From Magnolia sinica (taxonomy: Eukaryota > Streptophyta > Magnoliopsida > Magnoliales > Magnoliaceae), in assembly GCF_029962835.1 (NCBI RefSeq), contig NC_080577.1, positions 5,766,001-5,830,000 of the forward strand: 64,000 nt of DNA. Direction: 5' to 3'. The notes beneath the pieces were generated by a model. It was given only the letters and a program-made list of their open reading frames with translations, made no database searches and was not told the DNA's origin. Both the position numbers and the translations under genes were made by a program. Shown here piece after piece: positions 12,421 to 22,841 of the stretch (position 1 is the stretch's first letter; every line of letters begins with the position of its first letter).

Positions 12421-12840
12421 GGATTACAAAAGGGGAAAAGAAAAACAGAAGAAACCAGCTAGCTTGGGTTGACCAGAGCCGGCCCTTTGGCTACGGATTA
12501 TAACCGTAGCCATAACTGTAGTGCTATGCACTTTTTTTCTTTTTTTTTTTGAAAAAAAAAATTTACATGGAGAAATTTATTCTACCTACATTTTTCTTTA
12601 ATACATATTTATATGTATATATATGCATATAAAAAAAATTTCTCTCTTTTATAACATTTCTTTCTTTATTTATTTAACAAGGATATCTTCTAAACCAAAT
12701 TAGTTACTTGACGTACCACATATGATTTTGGGGTAGGAGAAGCTACTTTAGCCAACCAACCTAGTTATTTTTCAAGATTCCATCAGGTCAATGGTCGAAA
12801 ATCCATTTCATTCACTTCACGATCAATTTCAATCAGTTCA

Positions 12841-13197
12841 TGGTCAAACTGGAAACTCAGTGGGGCAAACATGAAATTGAGCGGGGCAAACATGAAATTG
12901 AGCGGGGCAAACTAGAAATTGAGCGGGGCAAACTAGAATTTCAGCAGGGCAAATTAAAAATTGAGCGGGGCAAACATGAAATTGAGCGGGGCAAACTAGA
13001 AATTCAGCTGGGCAAACATGAAATTGAGCGGGGCAAATTATAAATTCAGTGGGGCAAATGTGAATTTGGGTGGGGCAAACTAGAATTTCAACGGGGCAAA
13101 CTAGAAATTTAGCAGAGCAAACATGAAATTGAGCGGGGCAAACTAAAAATTCAGCGGGGCAAATATGAAATTCAACGAGGCAAACTAGAAATTCAGC
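12841..13197 (+). repeat. 21-bp tandem array, left part (element A)
   Basis: About 17 units of a 21-bp repeat built on GGGGCAAACTAGAAATTGAGC, with ATGAA/TAGAA and GAG/CAG variants. The array is cut by the LTR-like insertion at 13203 and resumes at 19884 in the same orientation. The open frames across it on both strands are translation products of the repeat, not genes. Confidence 0.95.
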
Positions 13198-16100
13198 GGG
13201 ACTGTAACGCCCCATTTTTCAGAACCCGAGTACACAACTCAAATTCCAAGAACCTAGGAGTTAGCTAAAGATAATAGTAATCAACGAGTGAATCAAAGCA
13301 TAAATATTGGGAAAAGAAACATGATATATATCTGAACCAACATACGAACAATATTCTGGCCCACTCAGTTGGGGGCTAATTACATAGCCTCAAGTTTCTC
13401 AAGCATACCCAAGATCACAGTAAGTACATCCGAGAATAATGAAGGTACACATCGTAAAGTCCACTAAAAATTTAAACTTTTACATCATCCATAAGGTCCA
13501 AAAGGACATACATGAGAATAAAAGGAAAAGAGAGAGAAATCGGCAACACCGGAGTCCTCAAACTCCACTCTTGCTCTGCCGCTACGCGCCTTTATCCCAA
13601 AATAGGCGGAGCCGCTTACCAAGGCTTACCATGAACGCGATGCAATGAGTAATGGGTGTCATATCCTCGAAGGGGGCTTGTACGCTAATGCGATGCCTCC
13701 TATCAATCAAGTACCACCGGGTCCATCACTAAGTCGCAGTAAGAGACCTCACTACCCGCGTACTCATCACCAACAAGGCAATCGAAGATTGGACCCATTT
13801 ACGAGTGGTCGACTCTAGCAATGCCTCCTCACACTAGGTAGGTAAGGCCATACCCCTATCCAACCGACTACACGACGGTGAGTCGCGGCCTAATGGTATA
13901 AGGCCCTCGTGCGCTCATGTATTCCACCGGTCACGGCGTTGGAGCAGATCCTTGGTGCCATGAAAGTTTTAGAAATTTCACCCATGGGCATCATATGCCC
14001 GGTATTCTCAACTAATATTTTGGTGTCCAAACATACGGCCATTCACGAATACCCCTGTGGAGGTAAGGCCCCGATAAAGTAAGGGCGGATATCCATACCA
14101 GCTGCATGAATCACACAATCACCCATGCATCAATCCCAAGCATCCATCTCTTGGTGAGATAGTCCTACACAATGGCATAACCATGGCCAATCACACCTCA
14201 ACCAAGCATGCATATGATGCGTATGAGAGTGGGTCATGAAGATGAATAGGGGTGCAAATGAGTTGAAGATGAACTCTCTACCTAACCATGAAGGGTTAGG
14301 TACTTAACCCTCATAAGGAATACAACCTCAAGTGGGGGCCCATATACCTGGTGTAGCCCACGAGACTAAGGAGAACAATGGTATGAGTCTAAATAAATGA
14401 AACGGGCCTAGCAAGGGTCTATGGTGGGCCTTTAACCACCCATAGAAGCCCATGGGCCTACCTTAGGGCCACCAATGTGGACATCCAACCACAATTGGTC
14501 CCCAAGAGGTAGCCCATCTCTAATTGATCATGGATAAAGGCTCAAGGACCACGCAACATCAGAAATAAGAAACGGGCAGCCATAGTTATACCACAAACAC
14601 TCATGTTAGGCTTTAGAAAGGGCGGCCCAAGGCCTATCCAGAACATAGGTCCAAGGGAAACACATATAGGTTAGGACCCAACATAAAGGCCACTAATCCC
14701 ATATATTGTGGTGGCCTAGTGGGCAGCCCATTGCTCAAATCACATGGGCAAATGTCATGCTCTTAGTCAAGTAAGTTGGGCCTACAACCCGACCCAAGTA
14801 TTAAAGTTAATTTTGTGGGCAACCAAGGGCCCATCTACTTGTGTAATCCGACCCACTAACCCAACACAATAGTATGGTAAAAATGCCCTAGAGTTCAATG
14901 GGCCTATCTGGAAAGTTCCAGTCCAATTGGGGCTAAAGAGTTCAACAACTAGCTACATCCATAGACCCAATTAAATTCAACTGTGGTGGGCCTCAAAAGT
15001 ATAAGAAATTAAATGTATAAATTATTTCCTCTAAGATCTTCACAATGTGGCGGGCCTCACTCCTCAAAATTTCAGCCCAAAGGCCAAGCATAATTATGAC
15101 ATGTTGCTGTCCTAAATTTGGGCACTCCATTAGAGTGGGTCCAGGGCCTCTAAAACTCTGGGAAATTGGTGCATACAATGAGAGGTAACCCAAAAAGGTG
15201 GCCCACCATCAGAGAAAATATTTTTGAATTATGGTTTTATTAAGGCATATTGCTGGACTGTACAGCAGAAAATCTGGCAGTCCAACTATCTTTGCCCATT
15301 CTTTTGGATGCCCAAATGAGGTCCGTTGGAGCTGAAATTTTACAGAGTGATACTACCATAGGTGGGACACACCTTCAAAAAATTTTAAAATTTTTGGACA
15401 TCTGTAAATATTTTAATTTATTTAAAGAAGTCCATCTGTCCTGAAAATCGGACTGATCTGGACACCATGTTATAATGGGCCGGTCCAGCCATCACTATGG
15501 TGTGTACAGGTGTCCATTGGCCTCAAAATTTTATAGGTGGGTCCCACCATGGGTGGTACACATTCTTGTAAATTTTTATAATTTTTACACACCCAAACCT
15601 ATTTTAATAAATTTTGAAATTCTAACCTGTCCAGGGTGGATTGTTGCTGGAACAGTGCAGAAAATCCAGACTGTCCACCTCACTTGGACCACACCTTTGG
15701 GACCCCAATGAATGTCAGATGGGGATGAAATTTGGGAGACATCAAGATGAGATCCCCACCTTTTAGAAAAGTATATTTGGTGGTTATGAATATTCCTCCA
15801 GACAGTCCCAAAATCTGGTCCAAAATCAACCAGAAGCTGTCGAGAAAATTCTGGACAACAATAAACAAGGAATAGCACGAAAACACATAGGGAATCAAAA
15901 ACACAGTAGATGCAGTCTTATTAAGTGCGTGAATGTATGGAATACAATCATCGCCCCGGGGATGCTCATCCGTGTTGACAGTGGGCTCGTCCCCCATGTA
16001 ATCATCAAACCTGGGGAAATCATCCAGTCAGAACAATACGTACATCACGTACCATATCAATAGATGTTGGTTTGTGCCATGTATGCATGATTAGCCAGTC

Positions 16101-17164
16101 CATTAATAATCCAATAGTACTCAGCCATTTTAAATAAGCTCATGGTCACTAAGGGGAGCACGTGGCCTAGTGTAGGCCAATGACTCGGTCATAACATCTC
16201 ATGACTACCATCCCCGGCCCATGAGGCTACCGTCTTAGGGTGTGATAGTACCCACCAACATGTGGTCAATCAATTCACATAAAGGGGTCACCACCAATGT
16301 CGACTGGGAATGAAGAGTCGAAGTTACCAAACGTGGCGATTAAAACATAATGGCATGAATGGTTCAAAGACGAGTAAACAACGGTATTTTAAAAAAAAAA
16401 TTGTGAAGTTTATTCTAAGTCAGTTAGGTGAAACCACACATGGATGATAAACCCCATGGTCAAACTCCATAACTAAGACCTCCATGTCAGGGGCCTACTT
16501 ATATCACAAGTAGGCTAGTTACACCTCAAGCACGGACTCTCTTTTGTTAGGACTTCTTATGGAGAGATTTTAGCAATATATGTGTCACATCATCATATTA
16601 GTAACGTAGAGCTTGTCATGAATAGGGAATAAGAAACAATGCATATATTTCTATCAAAACACATTAATATACGATACATGACGTGAATGGTTGGGTTATT
16701 CACCTAGGCAGTCTATGGTATATAATCAAGAGCCTAAACAATAGTAAGCATAAGAATCAATTTGTTAAATAGATGGGTCAAGTGAAATGCAATCCATTTC
16801 CACACACAATTTATCATTAGTCCAACTGACTATTAAAATTAATAAAACTACTATTTCTGGTCTAGTTAGGGATGGAAAGCTTAAGGGGAGGAAATCATCA
16901 CCTGTAGGGCCGTGTTTGCGAACTCGGTCCAAAGTCTTCTTGCGGCCCAAGGTCACTCAAGGAATCTCCTATAATCACAATTTAAATCCGTCAGGTATTC
17001 CTATTGTTTTGTCCAACTAACATGAAGGTTCGAAGGAGTACAACAACAAGGCCTTTTAGGTTTGTGTTAGGCTCATCACATACTTATTCAAGCAAGGTGG
17101 CCCGACTGGCTTAAGCTCATCCTCGCTATGGGTTGAACCGGACTTCACACATGGATCTCATATA

Positions 17165-17720
17165 CATTCGGTGGGCCTCATGGATGGCCACATTACCTAC
17201 ACCGTCTATCTATTTTGGGAGATCATTTTAGAGTATTATCCCAAAAACGAGTCATATCAAGAGATCATCTGGACCATAACAGTGGAGATAATGGTTTCCA
17301 CTACTTAAACCACGCAAGGCCACCATACCATTCATTTTCCATCCAATCCCTTTGCAAGGTCACAGAGACCTGATTTATCTTGGAAAGACAAATATCACAT
17401 TGACCCAAAACTCCCATGCACCCAAAGGGCTTCAAGGGTAGTTGTTCCATCCCCCACTATTTTTTGTATTGCGATCCACCAGACAAACGGTTGGATGCAA
17501 CACATATACATCGAGGCGGGTCCCATACGATCGGACCATCAAGTCTTGGATGGTTTGGATGCACACATACGTCACACGAGCCCCCATAGAACTTGTTGAC
17601 AAATACAACAACTATATAGTTGGTGAGATTACCGGCCCACCGTCCTGGTGTTGGATGGTGGGATATAACGTATACATCATGGTGGGGTCCATACGTGTGG
17701 TCCACCAACTAAATGGATGA
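17165..17720. mobile_element. MITE fragments nested in the LTR-like insertion
   Basis: 'ccatccaatccctttgcaaggtcacagagacctg' and 'ggatggtttggatgcacacat' are typical of the palindromic MITE family. Several half-copies are juxtaposed. A short (AT)n tract follows at about 17803-17836. Confidence 0.5.
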
Positions 17721-18778
17721 ACGGTCTGGATCAGCAGGCCCAAGCCAAGCTAAAGGCAGGTGGGTTCCCACGTGGGGCCTACCATATAAGTATTTATACT
17801 ATTACATTATATATATATATATATGTATATATATATTCTCATTTGCTTGCAGCATCGCCCAGGGCCGAACGTCCTCTGATGGATGGCATGGATGACGTCC
17901 ATTTGTCGACGGCCAGGGACGTGCTGTCCCTGGATGGACGGTCAGGGAGACCCATGTGGCTTGGTGTGGCCCACCGTCAGCCTACCTGCGTTTTAGTGAG
18001 GCCCATCGCCAGTGCAACCCACCTGCATTTGGTGAGGCCCACGTTCTGCGCAGCCCATCAGCTGCAAATGTGCAAAAACGGCCTCCCTGCTGCATGTCAT
18101 TAGAAGCCACTTCCGGTCCTGGTTTTTAGCTTAAACACAGCCCGTCCCTGGCCGTTTTTTTCAACCTATATCACCGTTCAACCAATGGCACGGTGGCTGC
18201 CACTTTCATCGTCAAAGAACGGCCCGAACTATAGCCATTGATTGGCTAAGTTTCGGCTCGAACCGTAGCCATCGTTTGGCCAGTTTTCCTAGCTCAAAAC
18301 AGAGCTCGACAGAGGCCTGTTTTTTGCCTGATAGATGGCCACCGTTTGGCCTGATCCTGGCCCAAGACAGACGCTGTAGTTGGGTCTGATTTCAGCCCTA
18401 AGGTACTGCCATTTGCATGGCCTGTCTTCAGCCTAAAACAGAGCCTCTGATCGGCTCAGTTTCAGACTAGAAATAGGGGCCCAAGCTCAGCTCGTCCCAC
18501 AACCATTGAGGGGCCAGATCACAGCCATCACTTGGCCGGTTTCCAACCCAAACTAGGCCTGGATTTTAGTTCGCCAGTTTTCAAGCTCGGCTTCCTGGTT
18601 TGTTGGAGCCTGGCACGACCTAACTCCATGGCATGAAGGAGGTCAATACCAGCTCCCCAGTTGATGTTCCCGGCATTAAAAAAAGAAAGAAAGAAAGACA
18701 GGGAGGTAAGAGGAGGTAGCCTGCTACCTGGTTCAGCTCCCAGCTCTCGAGCTGCAATGGCCACCCTGTTTTTTTCTT

Positions 18779-18782
<4 letters not shown>

Positions 18783-18824
<42 letters not shown>
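18783..18824 (+). repeat. (CT)n microsatellite
   Basis: About 20 CT dinucleotides in a row. It generates spurious Ser-Leu and Arg-Glu repeat ORFs in several frames. Confidence 0.95.
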
Positions 18825-18825
<1 letters not shown>

Positions 18826-19883
18826 CTTTGCAGCAGTCCCTAGGGCTACAGGGACCCATATATATAGCCATGGAGGGAGGGATTTCGACGGTTGGATGAA
18901 GCCCATCGGACGATCAGCGGCCGACTTCTGAAAAGGGAAAGGTTCCCTCGTTCTTTCTTTGCTACAGGTGAGTGTCCAACCATTTTTGACAAAGGACAAA
19001 ACATTCCTTCAACGGTCGGATGGATGGGATTGCCTGATCATTGCGATCTTGGGCCACCCTGGTGGTCACATATGGGCCCACCATCTCAAATCTCAGTCGC
19101 ACAGAGGATCCCAAACGGTCTCATATGATTTTTCTCGTCCCTATGCACGGCCCCAAAAGCCTATACCATTTTGGTCGGGCCGGGCCCGTGAATAAGATGG
19201 ACGGTTTGGATGGTTCTGAAAATGGCCGTGGTGGGCCACTTTGGAGCTCAAAGGTGGTCGGTTTAAATCTCCAGATGGCGAGAGATCTTTTCGTTTGCAA
19301 AGGGCTCGGTCAAAGCTTGTTTGGCCGATCCAGAGGTTTTAGTGCACTTCGCGCACAAGCGTTTTCAGTGCACATGCATCGTGTAGGGGCCCACTGAAAT
19401 ATCAGTATCACAATCCACTCCATCCATTTGCATTTGGGACCCTGCACTGGGATCCTGGCTCATTTTGGGCCGATGGTGAGGCCCAGGTGGGCTGTTACAC
19501 ACTTTTTTGGGTTATTATCAACCCAAATGAGATGATCTGTCGATCCTGTGGGCCTGATACTTATTTTTAATGGTTAATATAAGGTACTGTTTATAATGAA
19601 GGCTTGATTTGTTACTTAGTAACTTTCAAGTGTTGGCGATACGTGTGTTGTAACAGTATCCATCGACATAAGGGTCTTAGTTTAGAGTGTTTGGATAACC
19701 TCACCCTCTTGAATGTCGTATGGCGCGTTCTGGCTCCTGGAGACCCTAATGGATGGTCTTAATTTCGACCAGAATCCCCATCCTGCATATGTTGATTTCA
19801 AGCTAGTTGGTTAATCTATTTTGATCTTGGTTGATGCATGTGTAAAAGGTAACACCCGTGTACTATCGGTACGGGGTGTTACA

Positions 19884-19996
19884 GGGGCAAACTAGAAATT
19901 TAGTGGGGTAAACATGAAATTGCGTGGGACAAACTAGAAATTCAGCGGGGCAAATTAGAAATTCAGCGGGGCAAACATGAAATTCAGCGGGGCATT
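19884..19996 (+). repeat. 21-bp tandem array, continuation after the insertion
   Basis: About five units of the same 21-bp repeat as 12841-13197 in the same orientation, interrupted only by the insertion at 13203-19883. The array ends at 'cagcggggcattcat'. Confidence 0.9.
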
Positions 19997-20324
19997 CATA
20001 ACTATTCTTTTCACCTTATGCATGTATAATGAGTATATCTTAATAAACAAAAATTGAAACTTGAATCAACGGTTAAATCTTAATTTACTGAAATGCGTAT
20101 GCCAACTTAATATTTGTACTCGCACTGAACATGAGCCTTGCTATGTCCACACACTTGTGCAATAAAGTTCATGTACACACCACACACACCACACATCAAG
20201 CTTGTCAAGTTTGAAGGTTATATATATATTCCCGTGTAGGTTAGCTTTACATATAATCACCTACCAGTTTGCTTACTAGTACTATTGTCTACTTTGATTT
20301 CAAACTGATGTAGGCATCTTTTCC

Positions 20325-20712
20325 CTCGTTCAATTTCATGTTTGCCCCGCTGATTTTTTAGTTTGCCTCGCTCAATTTCATGTTTGTCCTACTGAATTTC
20401 ATGTTTGCCCCGCTTAATTCCTAGTTTGCCCCGCCCAATTTCATGTTTGCCCCGCTGAATTTCATGTTTGCCTCGCTTAATTCCTAGTTTGCCCTACTGA
20501 ATTTCATGTTTGCCCCGCTGATTTCCTAGTTTGCCCCGCTCAATTTCATGTTTGCCCCGCTCAATTTCTAGTTTGCCCCGCTAAATATCCAGTTTGCCTC
20601 GCTTAACATCTAGTTTACCCCGCTCAATTTTCAGTTTGCCATGCTCAATTTCTTGTTTGCCTTGCTTAATTTTATAATTTGTCTCGCTCAATTTTCGATA
20701 TTTCCTCGCTCA
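20325..20712 (-). repeat. 21-bp tandem array, inverted arm (element A)
   Basis: About 18 units of the reverse complement of the 21-bp repeat (CCCCGCTCAATTTCATGTTTG type), so with 12841-13197 and 19884-19996 it forms a foldback structure around a 330-bp loop (19997-20324). Confidence 0.93.
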
Positions 20713-20849
20713 ATTTCTATCTCGATTTCATACGAAGCTAGTTTAAATTCATGAAATGCTACACTGTTTTCAATTATTTTTGATTTTGTACACTATGATT
20801 ATCTTGTGAATTTTATGTTTAATATGTTTTTCAATTCATCCTTGCAAGT

Positions 20850-21115
20850 GACGAATATTCTGCTGTAATCCCAAACCCAAGCTCTAGGTATACACTGAAA
20901 TGGTGGTTTGAGAATGTGACAAATATTCTGTTGTAATCCCAAACCCAAGCTCAATTTCTATGTTGCCTTGTGCAAGTCCTAAGTTGCCTCACTGAATTTC
21001 AAGGTTCCCTCGCTCAATTTCTAGGTTCCTTCACTTAATTCCTAGGTTGCCTCGCTCGATTCCTAAGTTCCCTCGCTCAATTCCTAGGTTCCCTCGCTGA
21101 ATTACTAGGAAGGTT
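20850..21115 (-). repeat. Short duplication and degenerate array tail
   Basis: The phrase 'ctgtaatcccaaacccaagct' occurs twice about 65 bp apart (near 20860 and 20930). It is followed by a diverged version of the repeat, 'cctcgctcaattcctaggtt', to about 21112, showing drift of the unit sequence at the array edge. Confidence 0.75.
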
Positions 21116-21691
21116 TTGATGAAAAAATAAATGAAGAAACTCTAGTGCTAAAGTAGATTACACCACATGGTAGGGCTTGAACACAACTTGCCAAAAACCT
21201 CTTTTAGAGGCTGTTCGACTCTAATTAAGTTACTGAAATAGGAAATTTTGAAACTCAATTGAGCCATATGCAAACTAAATTGTCTAAAAGTTATACAACT
21301 TGCCTGTAACCTAGGGTTATATGAATTCCCTATAATTCAAAGGGATGCAGATTGCCCACAACAGCTTAGGAAAGGAATTCCTTACCATTGAAAGCTATGT
21401 GGGTCTCACGTCAATTCATTTTGACTACTCTCGTTATGATATAAAACAAAAAATGAATTGACTACTCTCATTATGATATAAGACAAAAAAGTGACAAATC
21501 TAAAAAAACAAGTGGGCAAGACAACTGACTCGGTCAATTGGGTCCCAACCCGGTCAACCCCAACTAGCTGACCCAGTTTATCGAGTCCCTGGATCATGGT
21601 ATTTATGGCTACGGATTAGCGATACATATGGCTACGGTTATAATTCGTAGCTATAGAGGCCACAATCCATAGCCATAGGCCGATTTACTTA

Positions 21692-22526
21692 AGGTCGTGT
21701 TTGGACAGGCACACTGGATGGGATTAGGTAGTATTAGGGTGGATTGCACGCCTTTGAAGACGTTGTCAGTGGATTACATGCAATCCCATTGGATTGCTGT
21801 ATCCAGCGGCCCGGGTATGGCGTGTTTGGACAGGCGGATGGCAATCCAGTGATTGTGTTTGAATGGGCTGCTGGTCGGTGCTCCGTGGGACCCACATAAT
21901 GTATGTGTCTCATCTATGCCGTCCATCTAATTTAACAGATCATTTTATGATCTGACAACAAAAATAAGTTATATCCCAATTTTAAATGGACCACATTATA
22001 GGAAACATTATTGAGTGAGCGTCGACCTTAAAAAAACAATTTGGGGCCATAAAAGTTTTGGATCAAGGTCATTTTTGTTTATTCCCTTCATCTGGGGCTA
22101 TACGACCTAATCAACCTATTGGATGTCAAAAAAACAGTACAATGGGCCTTACGAGGATTTGAATGATAGATGTCCAATCAATATTGTTTTCATGTGGTGT
22201 GGTCCAACTGAAATGCATATACCTCTCATTTTTTGGATCAAGCCATAAAATTATCTGTAAAAATGGATGAATGGAAAGGATGAAACACATACATCATGGT
22301 TTCCAAAAAAACCCCTATTCACCATTGAGTCCTACAGGATTGCATCGTATGCCCAAAAACCCTTCACAATCCAGCGTCCAAATCCCTCACAATCCAGCAG
22401 ATTTTCATCCAGCCGCAAATCCACCACTTGTCCAAACAAACAATTGCTAAGACGCTGTGGGATTCGAGTACCCAATCCAACTTAATACGGGCTACTCCAA
22501 CGAAGGCTGCCCGTCCAAACACGCCA
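21692..22526. mobile_element. PIF/Harbinger-like MITE nested in the right arm of element A
   Basis: Ends AGGTCGTGTTTGGACAGGCA and, inverted, TGGCGTGTTTGGACGGGCA. Flanked by TTA (21689-21691 and 22527-22529), the usual PIF/Harbinger target site. A second internal copy of the end motif lies at about 21819. The core (about 21890-22300) is the palindromic GGGCCCAC MITE sequence. No ORF of a transposase. Confidence 0.65.
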
Positions 22527-22581
22527 TTAGGGTAGCTTCGTCCTCATTTTCGCTGTCCGTACGAGTAGGTCGGAAGTTAAG

Positions 22582-22841
22582 TTTGTATTGTTTTAAGAAT
22601 ATCCAATGACTTAAGGTGGGGTCCACAGTCATAAATTTCTCGCGGGAAAATTGCTATTGAAAACCTTTTTGAAAACGGTATGCGAATATTATTTTATTAG
22701 GCTGTTACTTTTTTGTATTGTTTTAAGAATATCCAATGACTTAAGGTGGGGTCCACAGTCATAAATTTCTCGCGGGAAAATTGCTATTGTAAACCTTTTT
22801 GAAAACAGTATGCGAATATTATTTTATTAGGCTGTTACTTT
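22582..22841. repeat. 130-bp tandem duplication spanning the right end of element A
   Basis: Units 22582-22711 and 22712-22841 are nearly identical. Each contains the last 60 bp of element A (to 'aaatttctc'), the flank GCGGGAAAA and about 70 bp of outside sequence, so the duplication happened after the element inserted. Confidence 0.92.

Larger units (their letters stand above)
13203..19883 (+). mobile_element. 6.7-kb LTR-like insertion in the 21-bp array, possibly a giant solo LTR
   Basis: It begins TGTAACGCCCC and ends GGGGTGTTACA, an 11-bp terminal inverted repeat with one mismatch and canonical TG...CA ends. Flanks are GGGAC (13198-13202) and GGGGC (19884-19888). The array consensus at this point is GGGGC, so this is a 5-bp target duplication with one mutation. 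No gag or pol is readable. Around 15240-15880 a loosely repeated 'ctgtccag/cagaaaatc' theme recurs, and around 18100-18600 another theme recurs ('cagcccgtccctggcc', 'ggcctgatcctggccc'). TGTAAC...GTTACA ends and very long LTRs are known from the Del/Tekay chromoviruses; assignment to that lineage is inference. Orientation is assumed. Confidence 0.65.
11951..22641. mobile_element. Foldback Mutator-like element A (10.7 kb with nested insertions)
   Basis: The left end GAGAAATTTACGACTGTGGG (11951) pairs with the inverted right end GAGAAATTTATGACTGTGGA (22641). Similarity continues about 110 bp inward ('ccattggatattct', 'acttccga', 'ctcgtacgga'). Nine-base flanks GCGGGATCA (11942-11950) and GCGGGAAAA (22642-22650) match at 7 of 9, as expected of an aged MULE target duplication. 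Inside are inverted GGCTACGG-rich motifs (12490-12530; 21604-21682), a left arm at 12590-12830 shared with element B, and inverted 21-bp arrays. No transposase was found. About 6.7 kb is a nested LTR-like insertion and about 0.8 kb a nested Harbinger-like MITE, so the original was about 3.2 kb. Confidence 0.75.

Noticed and set aside
12844..13215. 123-codon minus-strand ORF with Cys-Pro-Ala-Gln-Phe repeats
   Set aside because: Translation of the 21-bp array; no start context, promoter or homologous family.
18620..18999. ORFs with Arg-Glu or Ser-Leu runs
   Set aside because: Produced by the (CT)n microsatellite at 18783-18824.
12841..20712. Regular short repeats that might suggest a CRISPR array
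   Set aside because: The 21-bp units abut directly with no unique spacers, and the host is a plant.
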